NCBI GenBank assembly: GCA_001604135.1
Contig: LVAT01000020.1
Span: 62,001-126,000 of the forward strand
DNA: 64,000 bases
Reading direction: 5' to 3'
Source: Clostridiales bacterium Firm_14
Lineage (GTDB): Bacteria > Bacillota > Clostridia > Saccharofermentanales > Saccharofermentanaceae
This document shows positions 29,335 through 39,080 of this stretch, piece after piece. A program made the translations under genes and the position numbers. A model generated the notes under the pieces. The model saw only the letters and a list, made by a program, of their open reading frames with translations. It made no database searches and was not told where the DNA came from. Numbering within the stretch: position 1 is the stretch's first letter; every line of letters begins with the position of its first letter.

Positions 29335-32300
29335 TCAAGCACCGACTTTAGTGAATTCTTTGAATGCTTCGTAGACTGCCTGCTCACGTGCAATGCCCTG
29401 TTCTTCGTACTTGGCGATCAAGGTCAGCATGTGACGGTAATCTGTCGGAATGATCTTCTTGAAGCTTGTGACATACTTGTCGAAATCTTGAAGTATTGCC
29501 TTCGCTTTGGAAGATCCTGTTGCCTGCTCATAATCTTGAAGGATCGACTTGAGCTCGTTCTTATCTGCGTCTTCCGTGATCTCACTCATCTCTACGAGAG
29601 CTTTGTTGATCTTTGTATAGAGAGTGTGATGTTCATCTAATACGTAAGCCATGCCGCCGCTCATGCCTGCTGCGAAGTTCTTTCCGACTTCACCCAGGAT
29701 TACGGCCTTACCGCCTGTCATGTATTCCAGGCCGTGGTCACCGGTACCTTCGCATACGCCGACAGCGCCGGAGTTTCTGATCATGAAGCGCTCACCTGCT
29801 ACGCCGCAGACGTATGCCGTACCGTTTGTTGCACCATAGAGTGCAACGTTTCCGATGATGACATTCTTCGAAGCTTCAAATCCGGAATTCTCATTAGGCT
29901 TGATGATGAGCTTTCCGCCGGATAATCCTTTTCCGAATCCGTCATTCGCATCACCTGTGAGCTTTAACGTTAAGCCCTTCGGAATGAATGCACCGAAGCT
30001 CTGTCCGCCGCCGCCCGTAAGTTCTACGATGACGCTGTCATCTGCCAACTCTGTTCCGTATTCGGCTGTGATCTCCGAACCTAAGATAGTTCCTACTGCT
30101 CTGTCGGTACTCGATACCTTAACGTTGTCGATCTTAATGGATCCCTTCTTAAGGCCTTTCGCGAGTTCAGGGAGGAATACTCTCTCGTCGATCGTCTTTT
30201 CGAGCTCGAAGTCGAATACATGGTCAGGCTCGAAATGACGTACTTCGGAATCCGCATAAGACGGATCTATAATCTGTGCGAGAGAGACCATCTCGGCCCT
30301 CTTTGTTATCTGCTTGTCCTTAACCTTGAGGAGATCGGATCTTCCGACCATCTCGTCGACTGTTCTGAAACCGAGCTCTGCCATGATCTCTCTTAACTCT
30401 TCTGCGATGAAGAGCATGAAGTTCATAACGTGCTCCGGCTTACCCTTGAATCTCTTTCTTAATTCCTCGTTCTGGCATGCGATACCGAACGGGCATGTAT
30501 CCTTGTTGCAGACTCTCATCATCATGCATCCCATGGATACCAGCGGTGCTGTGGCAAAACCGAATTCCTCAGCGCCCAAGAGTGCTGCGATGGCAACATC
30601 TCTTCCGCTCATGAGCTTACCGTCTGTCTCAACTGCGACTCTTCCTCTAAGGCCGCTCTCGATCAGCGCATGATGGGTCTCTGCAAGGCCTAATTCCCAA
30701 GGAAGACCTGCGTTATGGATCGAGCTTGCAGGAGCTGCGCCCGTACCGCCATCATAACCTGAGATGAGGATTACCTGTGCGCCGGCCTTTGCAACGCCGC
30801 ACGCGATCGTACCTACACCTGCTTCTGATACAAGCTTTACAGATATTCTCGCTTTCCTGTTTGCATTCTTAAGATCGTAGATGAGCTGTGCCAGATCTTC
30901 GATCGAATAGATATCGTGATGAGGCGGAGGCGAGATAAGAGCAACACCGGGTGTTGAATATCTTCTCTCTGCGATCCAGGGATAGACTTTCTTTCCGGGG
31001 AGGTGTCCGCCTTCGCCGGGCTTTGCGCCCTGGGCCATCTTGATCTGGATCTCTTCAGCGCTGTTTAAGTATTCGCTTGTAACGCCAAATCTTCCTGATG
31101 CGACCTGCTTGATCTTGGAGTTCTTCTCAGTGCCGAATCTCTCGGGGGACTCACCACCCTCACCTGTATTGGACTTGCCGCCCAGACGGTTCATAGCGAT
31201 CGCCATGCATTCATGTGCTTCCTTTGAGATAGAACCGTAAGACATAGCGCCGGTCTTAAATCTCTTAACGATCTCTGATGCAGGCTCTACTTCTTCCAAA
31301 GGAATCGAATTGCCTGTCTTCTTGAATGCGAGCAGACCTCTTAATGTATGAGGCTTCTCGTTATCTACTATTGCCGTATATTCCTTGAAGAGTTCGTAAG
31401 AACCTTCTCTTACTGCCTTCTGGAGGGCAACGATCGTCTTGGGGTTATACAGATGATCTTCCTTGTCATCACCGCTTCTTAAGTTATGGAAGCCCGTGCT
31501 GTCCAATGTCTCATCTGTCTCAAGGCCCATTGGATCGAAAGCCTTGTCGTGTCTGAACAAGATTCCTTCTGAGATCTCTTCAAGACCGATTCCGCCTACT
31601 CTGCTTACGATACCCGTGAAGTACTTATCTACTACGTCCTTGCAGATGCCGACTGCTTCGAAGATCTTAGCGGACTGGTAAGACTGCAGTGTGGAGATAC
31701 CCATCTTTGCGGATGTCTTAACGATGCCGTGTAAGATAGCGTAGTTATAATCGTCGATTGCCGTGTGGTAATCCTTATCGAGGATTCCCTTGTCGATCAT
31801 CTCAGCGATGCACTCATGTGCAAGGTAAGGATTGATCGCACGTGCGCCGAAGCCAAGGAGCGTTGCCATCTGGTGAACGTCACGGGGCTCGCCGCTCTCG
31901 ATGATGAGTGAAACTGCCGTTCTCTTTCTTGTCTGTACCAGATGCTGCTCTACCGCAGAAACTGCGAGGAGCGAAGGAATTGCCACATGATTCTCATCAA
32001 TGCCTCGGTCGGAGAGAATGATAATGTTGGCACCCTTGCTGCATGTTCTGTCCACAGTGATAAGGAGCTGGTCCAAAGCCTTCTCGAGCGGAGTGTTCTT
32101 ATAGTAAAGAATTGATACTGTAGCAGTCTTGAATCCGGGCTGGTCTAAAGACTTGATCTTAACGAGATCAACGCCTGTGAGGATCGGATTGTTAACTTCC
32201 AATACTCTGCAGTTGCCGCTCTTTTCCTCAAGGAGGTTACCGTCGGAACCGATATAAACCGTAGTATCCGTAACGATCTCTTCTCTGATAGAGTCGATCG

Positions 32301-33915
32301 GCGGGTTTGTGACCTGTGCGAAGAGCTGCTTGAAGAACGAGAACAGGAGCTGATGCTTTTCGGACAAAACAGCTAAAGGAATATCAGTACCCATGGAAGC
32401 CGTTGCTTCGACTTTGTTCATGGCCATAGGCAGGATCTCATTCTTAACGTCTTCGAAAGTATAACCGAATACTTTATAAAGCTTGTTTCTCATCTCCTGT
32501 GTGTGAACCGGGATCTTCTTGTTGGGAATCTTAAGTTCAGAAAGATGCAGGAGATTCAATGCGAGCCACTCACCGTAGGGGTGCTTCTCGGAATAGTACT
32601 TCTTGCACTCTTCATCAGATACAAGCTGGCCCTTCTCAGTATCGATAAGGAGGATTCGGCCGGGCTGTAATCTCGACTTCTTTACGATGTGTTCAGGCCC
32701 GATGTCGAGAACACCTACCTCTGATGAGAGGATAAGTCTGTTATCGTCTGTGATGTAATATCTGGAAGGTCTTAAGCCGTTACGGTCGAGCGTAGCGCCT
32801 GCGATGACACCGTCTGTGAAAAGGATCGCAGCAGGACCGTCCCAGGGTTCCATCATGGTTGCATAGTAATGATAGAAATCCTTCTTCTCCTGATCCATGT
32901 AAGAGTCATTTTTCCAGGGCTCAGGGATCATCATCATGACTGCCAGAGGGAGCGGGATCCCGTTCATCATGAAGAACTCTAATGTGTTGTCGAGCATTGC
33001 TGAGTCAGATCCCGTCTTATGGATGATCGGGAAGATCTTATCTACATCATTCTCGATAGAAGGACTGTAGAGTGTTTCTTCACGGGCGAGCATTCTGTCG
33101 AAGTTACCTCTGATCGTGTTGATCTCACCGTTGTGAGCGATCATTCTGTAAGGATGTGCTCTCTCCCATGAAGGTGTTGTATTAGTAGAGAATCTGGAGT
33201 GGACCATGGCGATTGCAGTCTCATAGTCCTTGCTCTGGAGATCCTCATAGAACTTACGGAGCTGTCCTACCAGGAACATACCCTTATATACGATAGTTCT
33301 TGAAGATAAAGAAGTAATATATGTATCGTCTGTGCTCTGCTCGAATTCTCTTCTTGCGACATAGAGCATACGGTCAAAGGCAAGTCCCTTTTCGCAGGTT
33401 GCGGGGCGCTCAACGAAGCACTGCATGATAACGGGCATAGCGTCTCTCGCGACCTTGCCTAAGATACCAGGATTGGTGGGAACTTCTCTCCAGCCTAAGA
33501 TCTTAAGACCGTTCTTCTCGGAGATAACCTTGAACATGCGCATAGCAAGAGTGCGCTTCTTGGTATCCTGAGGAAGGAAGAACATACCGACGCCATAGTC
33601 GCCTTCGTCCTTAACTTCGATACCTGCTTCTTTTGCAGCGTTCTTAAAGAACTTGTGTGAGATCTGGACCAAGATACCGACACCGTCGCCTACCTCACCT
33701 GTAGCGTCCTTACCTGCTCTGTGCTCTAATTTCTCGACAATGGATAATGCGTCATCAAGTGTGCGGTATTCTTTCTTACCATCGATGTTTACTACTAAAC
33801 CGATACCGCATGCATCATGCTCTTCCTGCATTGCCTTGTAGCAATCATTAACATACTTTTCTTCGTAAGGTCTCATATTCTCCTCCCAAAAACTTAAGTC
33901 CTTTTCATCCACCAC
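29335..33915 (-). CDS. gltB: Glutamate synthase large subunit
   Basis: 1526 aa; EEHDACGIGLVVNIDG (Ntn Cys), GEGGESPERFG, GYDGGTGAAPASSIHNAGLPWELGLAETH. Confidence 0.98.
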   Translation of the reverse strand: MVDEKDLSFWEENMRPYEEKYVNDCYKAMQEEHDACGIGLVVNIDGKKEYRTLDDALSIVEKLEHRAGKDATGEVGDGVGILVQISHKFFKNAAKEAGIEVKDEGDYGVGMFFLPQDTKKRTLAMRMFKVISEKNGLKILGWREVPTNPGILGKVARDAMPVIMQCFVERPATCEKGLAFDRMLYVARREFEQSTDDTYITSLSSRTIVYKGMFLVGQLRKFYEDLQSKDYETAIAMVHSRFSTNTTPSWERAHPYRMIAHNGEINTIRGNFDRMLAREETLYSPSIENDVDKIFPIIHKTGSDSAMLDNTLEFFMMNGIPLPLAVMMMIPEPWKNDSYMDQEKKDFYHYYATMMEPWDGPAAILFTDGVIAGATLDRNGLRPSRYYITDDNRLILSSEVGVLDIGPEHIVKKSRLQPGRILLIDTEKGQLVSDEECKKYYSEKHPYGEWLALNLLHLSELKIPNKKIPVHTQEMRNKLYKVFGYTFEDVKNEILPMAMNKVEATASMGTDIPLAVLSEKHQLLFSFFKQLFAQVTNPPIDSIREEIVTDTTVYIGSDGNLLEEKSGNCRVLEVNNPILTGVDLVKIKSLDQPGFKTATVSILYYKNTPLEKALDQLLITVDRTCSKGANIIILSDRGIDENHVAIPSLLAVSAVEQHLVQTRKRTAVSLIIESGEPRDVHQMATLLGFGARAINPYLAHECIAEMIDKGILDKDYHTAIDDYNYAILHGIVKTSAKMGISTLQSYQSAKIFEAVGICKDVVDKYFTGIVSRVGGIGLEEISEGILFRHDKAFDPMGLETDETLDSTGFHNLRSGDDKEDHLYNPKTIVALQKAVREGSYELFKEYTAIVDNEKPHTLRGLLAFKKTGNSIPLEEVEPASEIVKRFKTGAMSYGSISKEAHECMAIAMNRLGGKSNTGEGGESPERFGTEKNSKIKQVASGRFGVTSEYLNSAEEIQIKMAQGAKPGEGGHLPGKKVYPWIAERRYSTPGVALISPPPHHDIYSIEDLAQLIYDLKNANRKARISVKLVSEAGVGTIACGVAKAGAQVILISGYDGGTGAAPASSIHNAGLPWELGLAETHHALIESGLRGRVAVETDGKLMSGRDVAIAALLGAEEFGFATAPLVSMGCMMMRVCNKDTCPFGIACQNEELRKRFKGKPEHVMNFMLFIAEELREIMAELGFRTVDEMVGRSDLLKVKDKQITKRAEMVSLAQIIDPSYADSEVRHFEPDHVFDFELEKTIDERVFLPELAKGLKKGSIKIDNVKVSSTDRAVGTILGSEITAEYGTELADDSVIVELTGGGGQSFGAFIPKGLTLKLTGDANDGFGKGLSGGKLIIKPNENSGFEASKNVIIGNVALYGATNGTAYVCGVAGERFMIRNSGAVGVCEGTGDHGLEYMTGGKAVILGEVGKNFAAGMSGGMAYVLDEHHTLYTKINKALVEMSEITEDADKNELKSILQDYEQATGSSKAKAILQDFDKYVTSFKKIIPTDYRHMLTLIAKYEEQGIAREQAVYEAFKEFTKVGA

Positions 33916-33994
33916 CGGAGCTCAAGTTTGAAATCATACTCAAAATGTATTGATATTTATTTTCAATGCGTTTAAACTATCGTTGTACGATTTC

Positions 33995-34068
33995 AAGGCT
34001 AATTGTAGCCTTAAGGTCGCAAGAAATAAAATACATATCATTTTCGTATAACAATACCTTTTGGGTAT
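33995..34068. promoter_or_regulatory. Candidate LysR-type operator sites between gltB and the divergent LysR gene
   Basis: AAGGCTA-ATTG-TAGCCTT (33995-34012, 7-bp arms) and ATACC-TTTTG-GGTAT (34054-34068). Confidence 0.55.
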
Positions 34069-34092
34069 GATAGAAAAGCGGAGGTAAAAACA

Positions 34093-34977
34093 ATGGATCT
34101 ACGTCAAATACGTTATTTCTTAACAGTCGCAGAAGAACGTAATATTACGCGCGCAGCAGAGCGTCTGCACTTATCCCAGCCCCCGCTCTCGAGAGCCTTA
34201 ATGGATCTTGAAGAAGAATTGGGATGCACACTTATCGTAAGAGGCAAGCGCCACGTTACCTTAACACCCGAAGGCCTCGCGTTAAAGCGCCGTGGCGAAC
34301 AGATACTTGCTCTTGCAGATATCGCGAAAACAGAGATAACCGATGTAAAGAAAGGCTTAAGCGGCACGCTCTATTTAGGACACGTAGACAGTAACGGTCC
34401 TTCACTTGCAGCAGAATGGATATCTTCTTTTAAGAAAGAATATCCTAACGTTACTTATAACCTCTGGTGCGGCACCGTGGACGATCTCACATACAGAATG
34501 AAGTCCGGCCTTTTGGAACTCGCAATCACGATGACTCCTCTTAACACCGAGCAGCTTGACGGCATCACCGTCTACAGCGATTCATGGGCAGCCATCATTC
34601 CAGGCACACATCCGCTCGCAAAAGCCAAGAAGCAGACAGTTTCACTTAAAGATATCGTTGATACGGACCTGATCATCTCCTCACGTCATTCACGTGAAGA
34701 AGAGATCCGTTCATGGTTCGAATCCACGGGCAAGGAACCTCACTTCATAGTAAAGACCGCGCACTCTTCGAACGCATCCAAGCTCGTAGACCAGAACATC
34801 GGCATCGCGATCTTCCCTGCTTCAGTCGCCAAGAACATCTCCGCCGACGCCAATGTCGTCGTAAAGAAGATTGTTCCCCAGGTCAACGTCGACTATATCC
34901 TCTCATGGGATAAGGAGAAGATCCCCAGCGCTCTTGCCATGAAATTCATTGAGCATGTAAGGGGTCTTTATTCTTAA
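34093..34977 (+). CDS. LysR family regulator (GltC-like by position)
   Basis: 294 aa; MDLRQIRYFLTVAEERNITRAAERLHLSQPPLSRALMDLEEELGCTL; divergent from gltB. Confidence 0.92.
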   Translation: MDLRQIRYFLTVAEERNITRAAERLHLSQPPLSRALMDLEEELGCTLIVRGKRHVTLTPEGLALKRRGEQILALADIAKTEITDVKKGLSGTLYLGHVDSNGPSLAAEWISSFKKEYPNVTYNLWCGTVDDLTYRMKSGLLELAITMTPLNTEQLDGITVYSDSWAAIIPGTHPLAKAKKQTVSLKDIVDTDLIISSRHSREEEIRSWFESTGKEPHFIVKTAHSSNASKLVDQNIGIAIFPASVAKNISADANVVVKKIVPQVNVDYILSWDKEKIPSALAMKFIEHVRGLYS

Positions 34978-34997
34978 TTGTTGCAATATCTTAATAA

Positions 34998-35034
34998 GAG
35001 GCGGTGTCTTTTTGATTAGGCGCCGCCTTTTTTT
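34998..35034 (+). terminator. Terminator downstream of the LysR gene
   Basis: GAGGCGGTGTCTTTTTGATTAGGCGCCGCCTTTTTTT. Confidence 0.8.
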
Positions 35035-35059
35035 GTGGGTCGAAAGGCACTCATTTTGG

Positions 35060-35105
35060 TGTTGTGATGCGTCGCACACACATTTTCAAGTGTTGTGATG
35101 CGTCG
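35060..35105. repeat. Direct repeat TGTTGTGATGCGTCG x2
   Basis: Identical 15-mers at 35060 and 35091 (31-bp offset). Confidence 0.9.
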
Positions 35106-35114
35106 AAAAACTCA

Positions 35115-35378
35115 CGTACCGACAAATTTCTCATTTTTAAGTAAATTGTCGGTACGTTTATCGCGTTTAGGTGCTCGAAATGATCCACCGTACCGACATT
35201 TTTCACGGTAGTGAGCAAATTGTCGGTACGTTTTCGCTTTCTTAACTTCAAATCAACTTAAATGTACAGACATTTTTGCGGATAATCGTGAAATTGTCGG
35301 TACGCGCTCCGATTTTTAGGATCTACAGCATCCAAACGTACCGACAAAATCGGGCGTTTTCGCAATTTTGTCGGTATG
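35115..35378. repeat. Phased inverted-word array D (CGTACCGACAAA/TTTGTCGGTACG), 4 pairs, exact 74-bp period
   Basis: GTACCGACA at 35116, 35190, 35264 (GTACAGACA), 35338; TGTCGGTA at 35147, 35221, 35295, 35369; every interval is 74 bp. Confidence 0.95.
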
Positions 35379-35408
35379 AGGTATAAAAGCAGCAGTAATA
35401 ACAACAAA

Positions 35409-35440
35409 AAAACAAAGCCGCCTCATCACTTGAGACGGCC
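35409..35440 (-). terminator. Terminator of the polysaccharide deacetylase gene
   Basis: Minus strand GCCGTCTCAAGTGATGAGGCGGCTTTGTTTTTTT. Confidence 0.75.
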
Positions 35441-35446
35441 GCTGCC

Positions 35447-36595
35447 TTATTTATCGTATGTAACTATCTGAAGACCATATGTATTCTTGAGCCAGTCACC
35501 ATTGGTGTTATCTGATGACGGGAATACGATCGTATCGGGATTGCCGTCAGAAATATATCGCCTGCCATCGTTAAGCTGCTTGAAGTTCATCTCGATATCC
35601 CAATATACGCCTTTGTTGTCGTATGCTCTGATCCTTCTTATCGCAGTGCTGTCGTAGTCTCTTACGAATGGTGAATAAGACCTTGTCCACGCGCAAAGGA
35701 GAGTTGCCTTTGTTGAGTAACTGAAGCCCTCATAAGAGCCCTTGAAGATCTTCTCGTATTCGGGCTTTGAAGCGCTTGATTCAGGTGAACCGTAAGGCAG
35801 CGCGATGATATCAACATATCTTCCCGGAATGATCTCATCTAAGAGCTTATACATTCTGCCGACCTCTTTTTCGATCTCATCAGGACTCTTGCCGCCGAGC
35901 TGAACGTGGTTATAAGTGTGGTTGCCGATATCATAACCGTTGTCGACGAGCCACTTGATCACTTTGCGGTCGTCCTCTTTACTGTTATGGAAAAGTCCGC
36001 AGTTAAGGAAGAACGTCGCAGTTACGTTGTAATCAGGGAATTCCTTCTTTATCTTTTCGAGTACATCGATAGCGCATCCGGCTTCAAACTTCGGAGTGCC
36101 ATCATCATTCCAGCCTTCCAGCACAACGTCATTGATACCGTCGTCAAAGGTCAGGATCAACGGGCTGTATCCGAATGCGACATCGATCCTTCCGTCAACA
36201 AAATCGTTAAGCCTCATCATGCGGTAACCCTGCTCGTAGAAGCTGCGGAGGTCATTCTCGAATGCTTCGGATGTTCTGTTATATCCGTCCTTATCGACAT
36301 TGCCGCCGGTGTACTTCGTCTCACTGTTTTTCATGTTGTAGATCCTGTGGTACATGAGGATCGGAACGGAATTAAGCTCGTTTACACCGGCTTTCCTTAA
36401 ATCCTCAGCTGTATATGTGATCTCAACACTCGATTCAGTCGTGGTCTCAGAAGTCTCTGCTGTGGTTTCCGAGGTCTCTGTAACAACAGGCTCCGTTGAC
36501 TCTTCAGAAGTCTCTGCGCCCTTTTTGCATCCTGCAAGGAGCGATGCAGTTACCGCTGTAGTAAGTATTAATGCTGTAAATTTCCTGATGTTCAT
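35447..36595 (-). CDS. Polysaccharide deacetylase (NodB-like) lipoprotein
   Basis: 382 aa; lipobox LLAGCK; VPILMYHRI, LILTFDDGINDVV, IGNHTYNHVQL. Confidence 0.92.
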   Translation of the reverse strand: MNIRKFTALILTTAVTASLLAGCKKGAETSEESTEPVVTETSETTAETSETTTESSVEITYTAEDLRKAGVNELNSVPILMYHRIYNMKNSETKYTGGNVDKDGYNRTSEAFENDLRSFYEQGYRMMRLNDFVDGRIDVAFGYSPLILTFDDGINDVVLEGWNDDGTPKFEAGCAIDVLEKIKKEFPDYNVTATFFLNCGLFHNSKEDDRKVIKWLVDNGYDIGNHTYNHVQLGGKSPDEIEKEVGRMYKLLDEIIPGRYVDIIALPYGSPESSASKPEYEKIFKGSYEGFSYSTKATLLCAWTRSYSPFVRDYDSTAIRRIRAYDNKGVYWDIEMNFKQLNDGRRYISDGNPDTIVFPSSDNTNGDWLKNTYGLQIVTYDK

Positions 36596-36676
36596 ATTAT
36601 CCCTGTCCGTTTTCGAAAAAAATCCGCCCGCAACATACTCACGGACGGATTCATTATACCATCTTATGCCTGCAAC

Positions 36677-37651
36677 TTAAGTTGTCTGTACGCTTTCTTC
36701 GTACGATCTCAGTTCCTCGTAAAGCTGGCTTCTCTTATATTCCAGGTTAGTAAGTTCTTCACGGATCTTATTTGCCTCTTCAAATCTTGCTGCGTTCTTA
36801 GCATCAGAAGCGTTGTTATACTTATCCCTCATTTTCCTGGCGAAGATGCCTCCGAAAACATGGAACAGGATAAAGACGTGAGCAGCTATGAGAAAAGTGA
36901 CCATTCTCGCAAGCTCATAGTCAGAGATCGGAATATACACTATGGTCGTGATATGATAGAAAGCTATAAAAGATGTGACAAGGAACGGCCAGAAGTAATG
37001 CATAGAAGACCTTTTGAGGGCTTTGGATCCGGAGTTGATCCTTAGAAGCTTAGAATTACATTCTGCGATTGTATTCTCATTCAATTTGATCTGGTTCTTC
37101 TTCGCGGTAATAGCATCCGCAAGACCTTCAGGAATATCTTTCTGCACTGCCGGAGAAGGCTTGTTCATGCTTGATCCCAGTAATGCTTTTTTAGCAAGAT
37201 TAAGCTTTAAGAGTTGCTCCTCACATACTTTTATTTGTCTTATTTTTTCGGTATCGTTCCTGTTCCTTTCAGAATTGAACGCATCACATTTATTTCTGGC
37301 ATAGATTCCGCCGACTATATGAATGATCATAAAGACCACGAATAAGATAAATAAATACAAACCTATAGGATAATTACCGGTTGTTACGCCTTCTGACTCT
37401 TTTACTTTATTAATAAAATTCGCAACAAATATAAATAATAATCCGCCAAAGCCTATTATGAGCGATACGACAAAGAACGGACAGAAATATCTGAAAGTGC
37501 CGGCTCTTCTTGGATCGATCTCTGATGAGCATCTGCTGATCTCATTCTCGAAGAAAGCGATCTTTTTATTGATATTATTTAATTCATCAAAGGACGATGC
37601 CTTATCAAATTCAGTATTATTCTGTTCAAAAGCCTTAACTTCAGTTGTCAT
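36677..37651 (-). CDS. Membrane protein with an internal duplication
   Basis: 324 aa; two halves each with a helical N-part, a [FY]xCPF/FWPF..V.S.I hairpin, F.I.H..GGI[YF]AR motif and coiled C-part. Confidence 0.75.
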   Translation of the reverse strand: MTTEVKAFEQNNTEFDKASSFDELNNINKKIAFFENEISRCSSEIDPRRAGTFRYFCPFFVVSLIIGFGGLLFIFVANFINKVKESEGVTTGNYPIGLYLFILFVVFMIIHIVGGIYARNKCDAFNSERNRNDTEKIRQIKVCEEQLLKLNLAKKALLGSSMNKPSPAVQKDIPEGLADAITAKKNQIKLNENTIAECNSKLLRINSGSKALKRSSMHYFWPFLVTSFIAFYHITTIVYIPISDYELARMVTFLIAAHVFILFHVFGGIFARKMRDKYNNASDAKNAARFEEANKIREELTNLEYKRSQLYEELRSYEESVQTT

Positions 37652-37773
37652 ATGTACACCCTCCTTAAGATTTCCCTGTTGATGTCATATTAACATCTCA
37701 CCGATTGCTTTTCAATAGTTTTTTATCGTTTTTCAATAAAAATTTTCGGAATAGTGATAAATCTCGAAAAAGA

Positions 37774-37796
37774 AAGCCGGTCAAAAGACCGGCCTT
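37774..37796 (-). terminator. Terminator of the GGDEF gene
   Basis: AAGCCGGTC-AAAA-GACCGGCCTT; minus-strand T-rich run follows. Confidence 0.75.
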
Positions 37797-37829
37797 ATAA
37801 AATGCATTGTTTATTGTTTTCAGGATGCC

Positions 37830-38951
37830 TTATTCTTCGGGCGAATCTTCAAAGACAAGGATATTCTTGCCGTGCTGCTTGCCGTAATACATGCGCTCGT
37901 CAGCTTTCTTGATAAGCTTCTCAGGCTCAGTGTATTTAGGCGTGTACTGCTCAAGACCAATTGTTATCGTTACGAAGATCTGCTTTCCGAAAAACGATGT
38001 CGGATTGGACTCTATGGTCTTTCTGAGCCTCTCCACTCTTATCTTTGCAGCAGCCAGATCGCAGTCCCTTAAGAGGATAACGAATTCCTCACCACCCCAC
38101 CTGCAGATATCTGAACCCGGGAGCTCCTGCCTGATCATCATAGTCGTATGCTTAAGAACCTCATCACCTGCTTCATGTCCGTAAGAGTCATTTATCCTCT
38201 TAAAATCATCAAGATCACAGAAAGCGATACAGAACTTCTTAGGCTTGCCAGCAGACATGAGGGATTTTACCAGAGGCAGGAAGCCTCTGCGGTTAAGAAG
38301 GCTCGTCAGGGCATCTTCATGCGCGTCCGCAGAAAGCTGCTTATTCTTAAGCTCCAGAACAGATACCGTATGCTCACTTGAATAGATATACATGATGTTG
38401 TAGAAAACCGTTGCAAATACCATCGCGAATGCTGAGAAGATAACCAGAACGAGTGCAGTCGCAGAAGACACCGTGTAGACCGGATCCTGGAAATAGAAGC
38501 TGAAGTATACAACGATGAATGTTATGAAGTTAAGGACTATCATCGATGCTACGCCCCATCTCTGCCTGCCCTTAAAGAGCGTGCTTCCGAAATAAATGAT
38601 GATCGGAATTATCGAGAACAGGAAGCAGTACGTGCCGCAGCGGAGTCCGACATAGTATGTGGATACGATCGAATAGACCGTTACTTCCAGGATAATGCTT
38701 ACATATACCGGAAGGAGGTGTCCGAATCTGCACAACACAAAACAGAAAACGTAAATGACTACGCTGAAGAAATTAAACTGTGCAAGAGGACTTACTCCGG
38801 CGATCCAGAAAATGACCATCAGCACGGCATGAACCAGGCCCATTACTCCGACAGTAAACGAGAAGGCATTGTTTACGAGAAAGCGCATCGCATTATCGAG
38901 GCGCTCATACCTCTTATTAACAGACTGTACCTTGTCAGCTATCTTATCCAT
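37830..38951 (-). CDS. Diguanylate cyclase (GGDEF) membrane protein
   Basis: 373 aa; six-TM N-terminus, DALTSLLNRRGF, CRWGGEEFVILLRDCDL. Confidence 0.93.
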   Translation of the reverse strand: MDKIADKVQSVNKRYERLDNAMRFLVNNAFSFTVGVMGLVHAVLMVIFWIAGVSPLAQFNFFSVVIYVFCFVLCRFGHLLPVYVSIILEVTVYSIVSTYYVGLRCGTYCFLFSIIPIIIYFGSTLFKGRQRWGVASMIVLNFITFIVVYFSFYFQDPVYTVSSATALVLVIFSAFAMVFATVFYNIMYIYSSEHTVSVLELKNKQLSADAHEDALTSLLNRRGFLPLVKSLMSAGKPKKFCIAFCDLDDFKRINDSYGHEAGDEVLKHTTMMIRQELPGSDICRWGGEEFVILLRDCDLAAAKIRVERLRKTIESNPTSFFGKQIFVTITIGLEQYTPKYTEPEKLIKKADERMYYGKQHGKNILVFEDSPEE

Positions 38952-39080
38952 ATCTGATCTTTTCCCTGCTTAAGGGAAATACCCCGGTGTGCACGTTTTA
39001 CTTATTTATATTTTTACACTTAAAAATGAACAAACCTACAGTAAAAATATGAATAATCTGTGAGGATTAGTTTTTAAGGC

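Noticed and set aside
35051-35251. 66-aa minus-strand ORF over array D
   Set aside because: Falls entirely within intergenic repeats and terminator-flanked DNA; no ribosome-binding context or protein similarity recognised.
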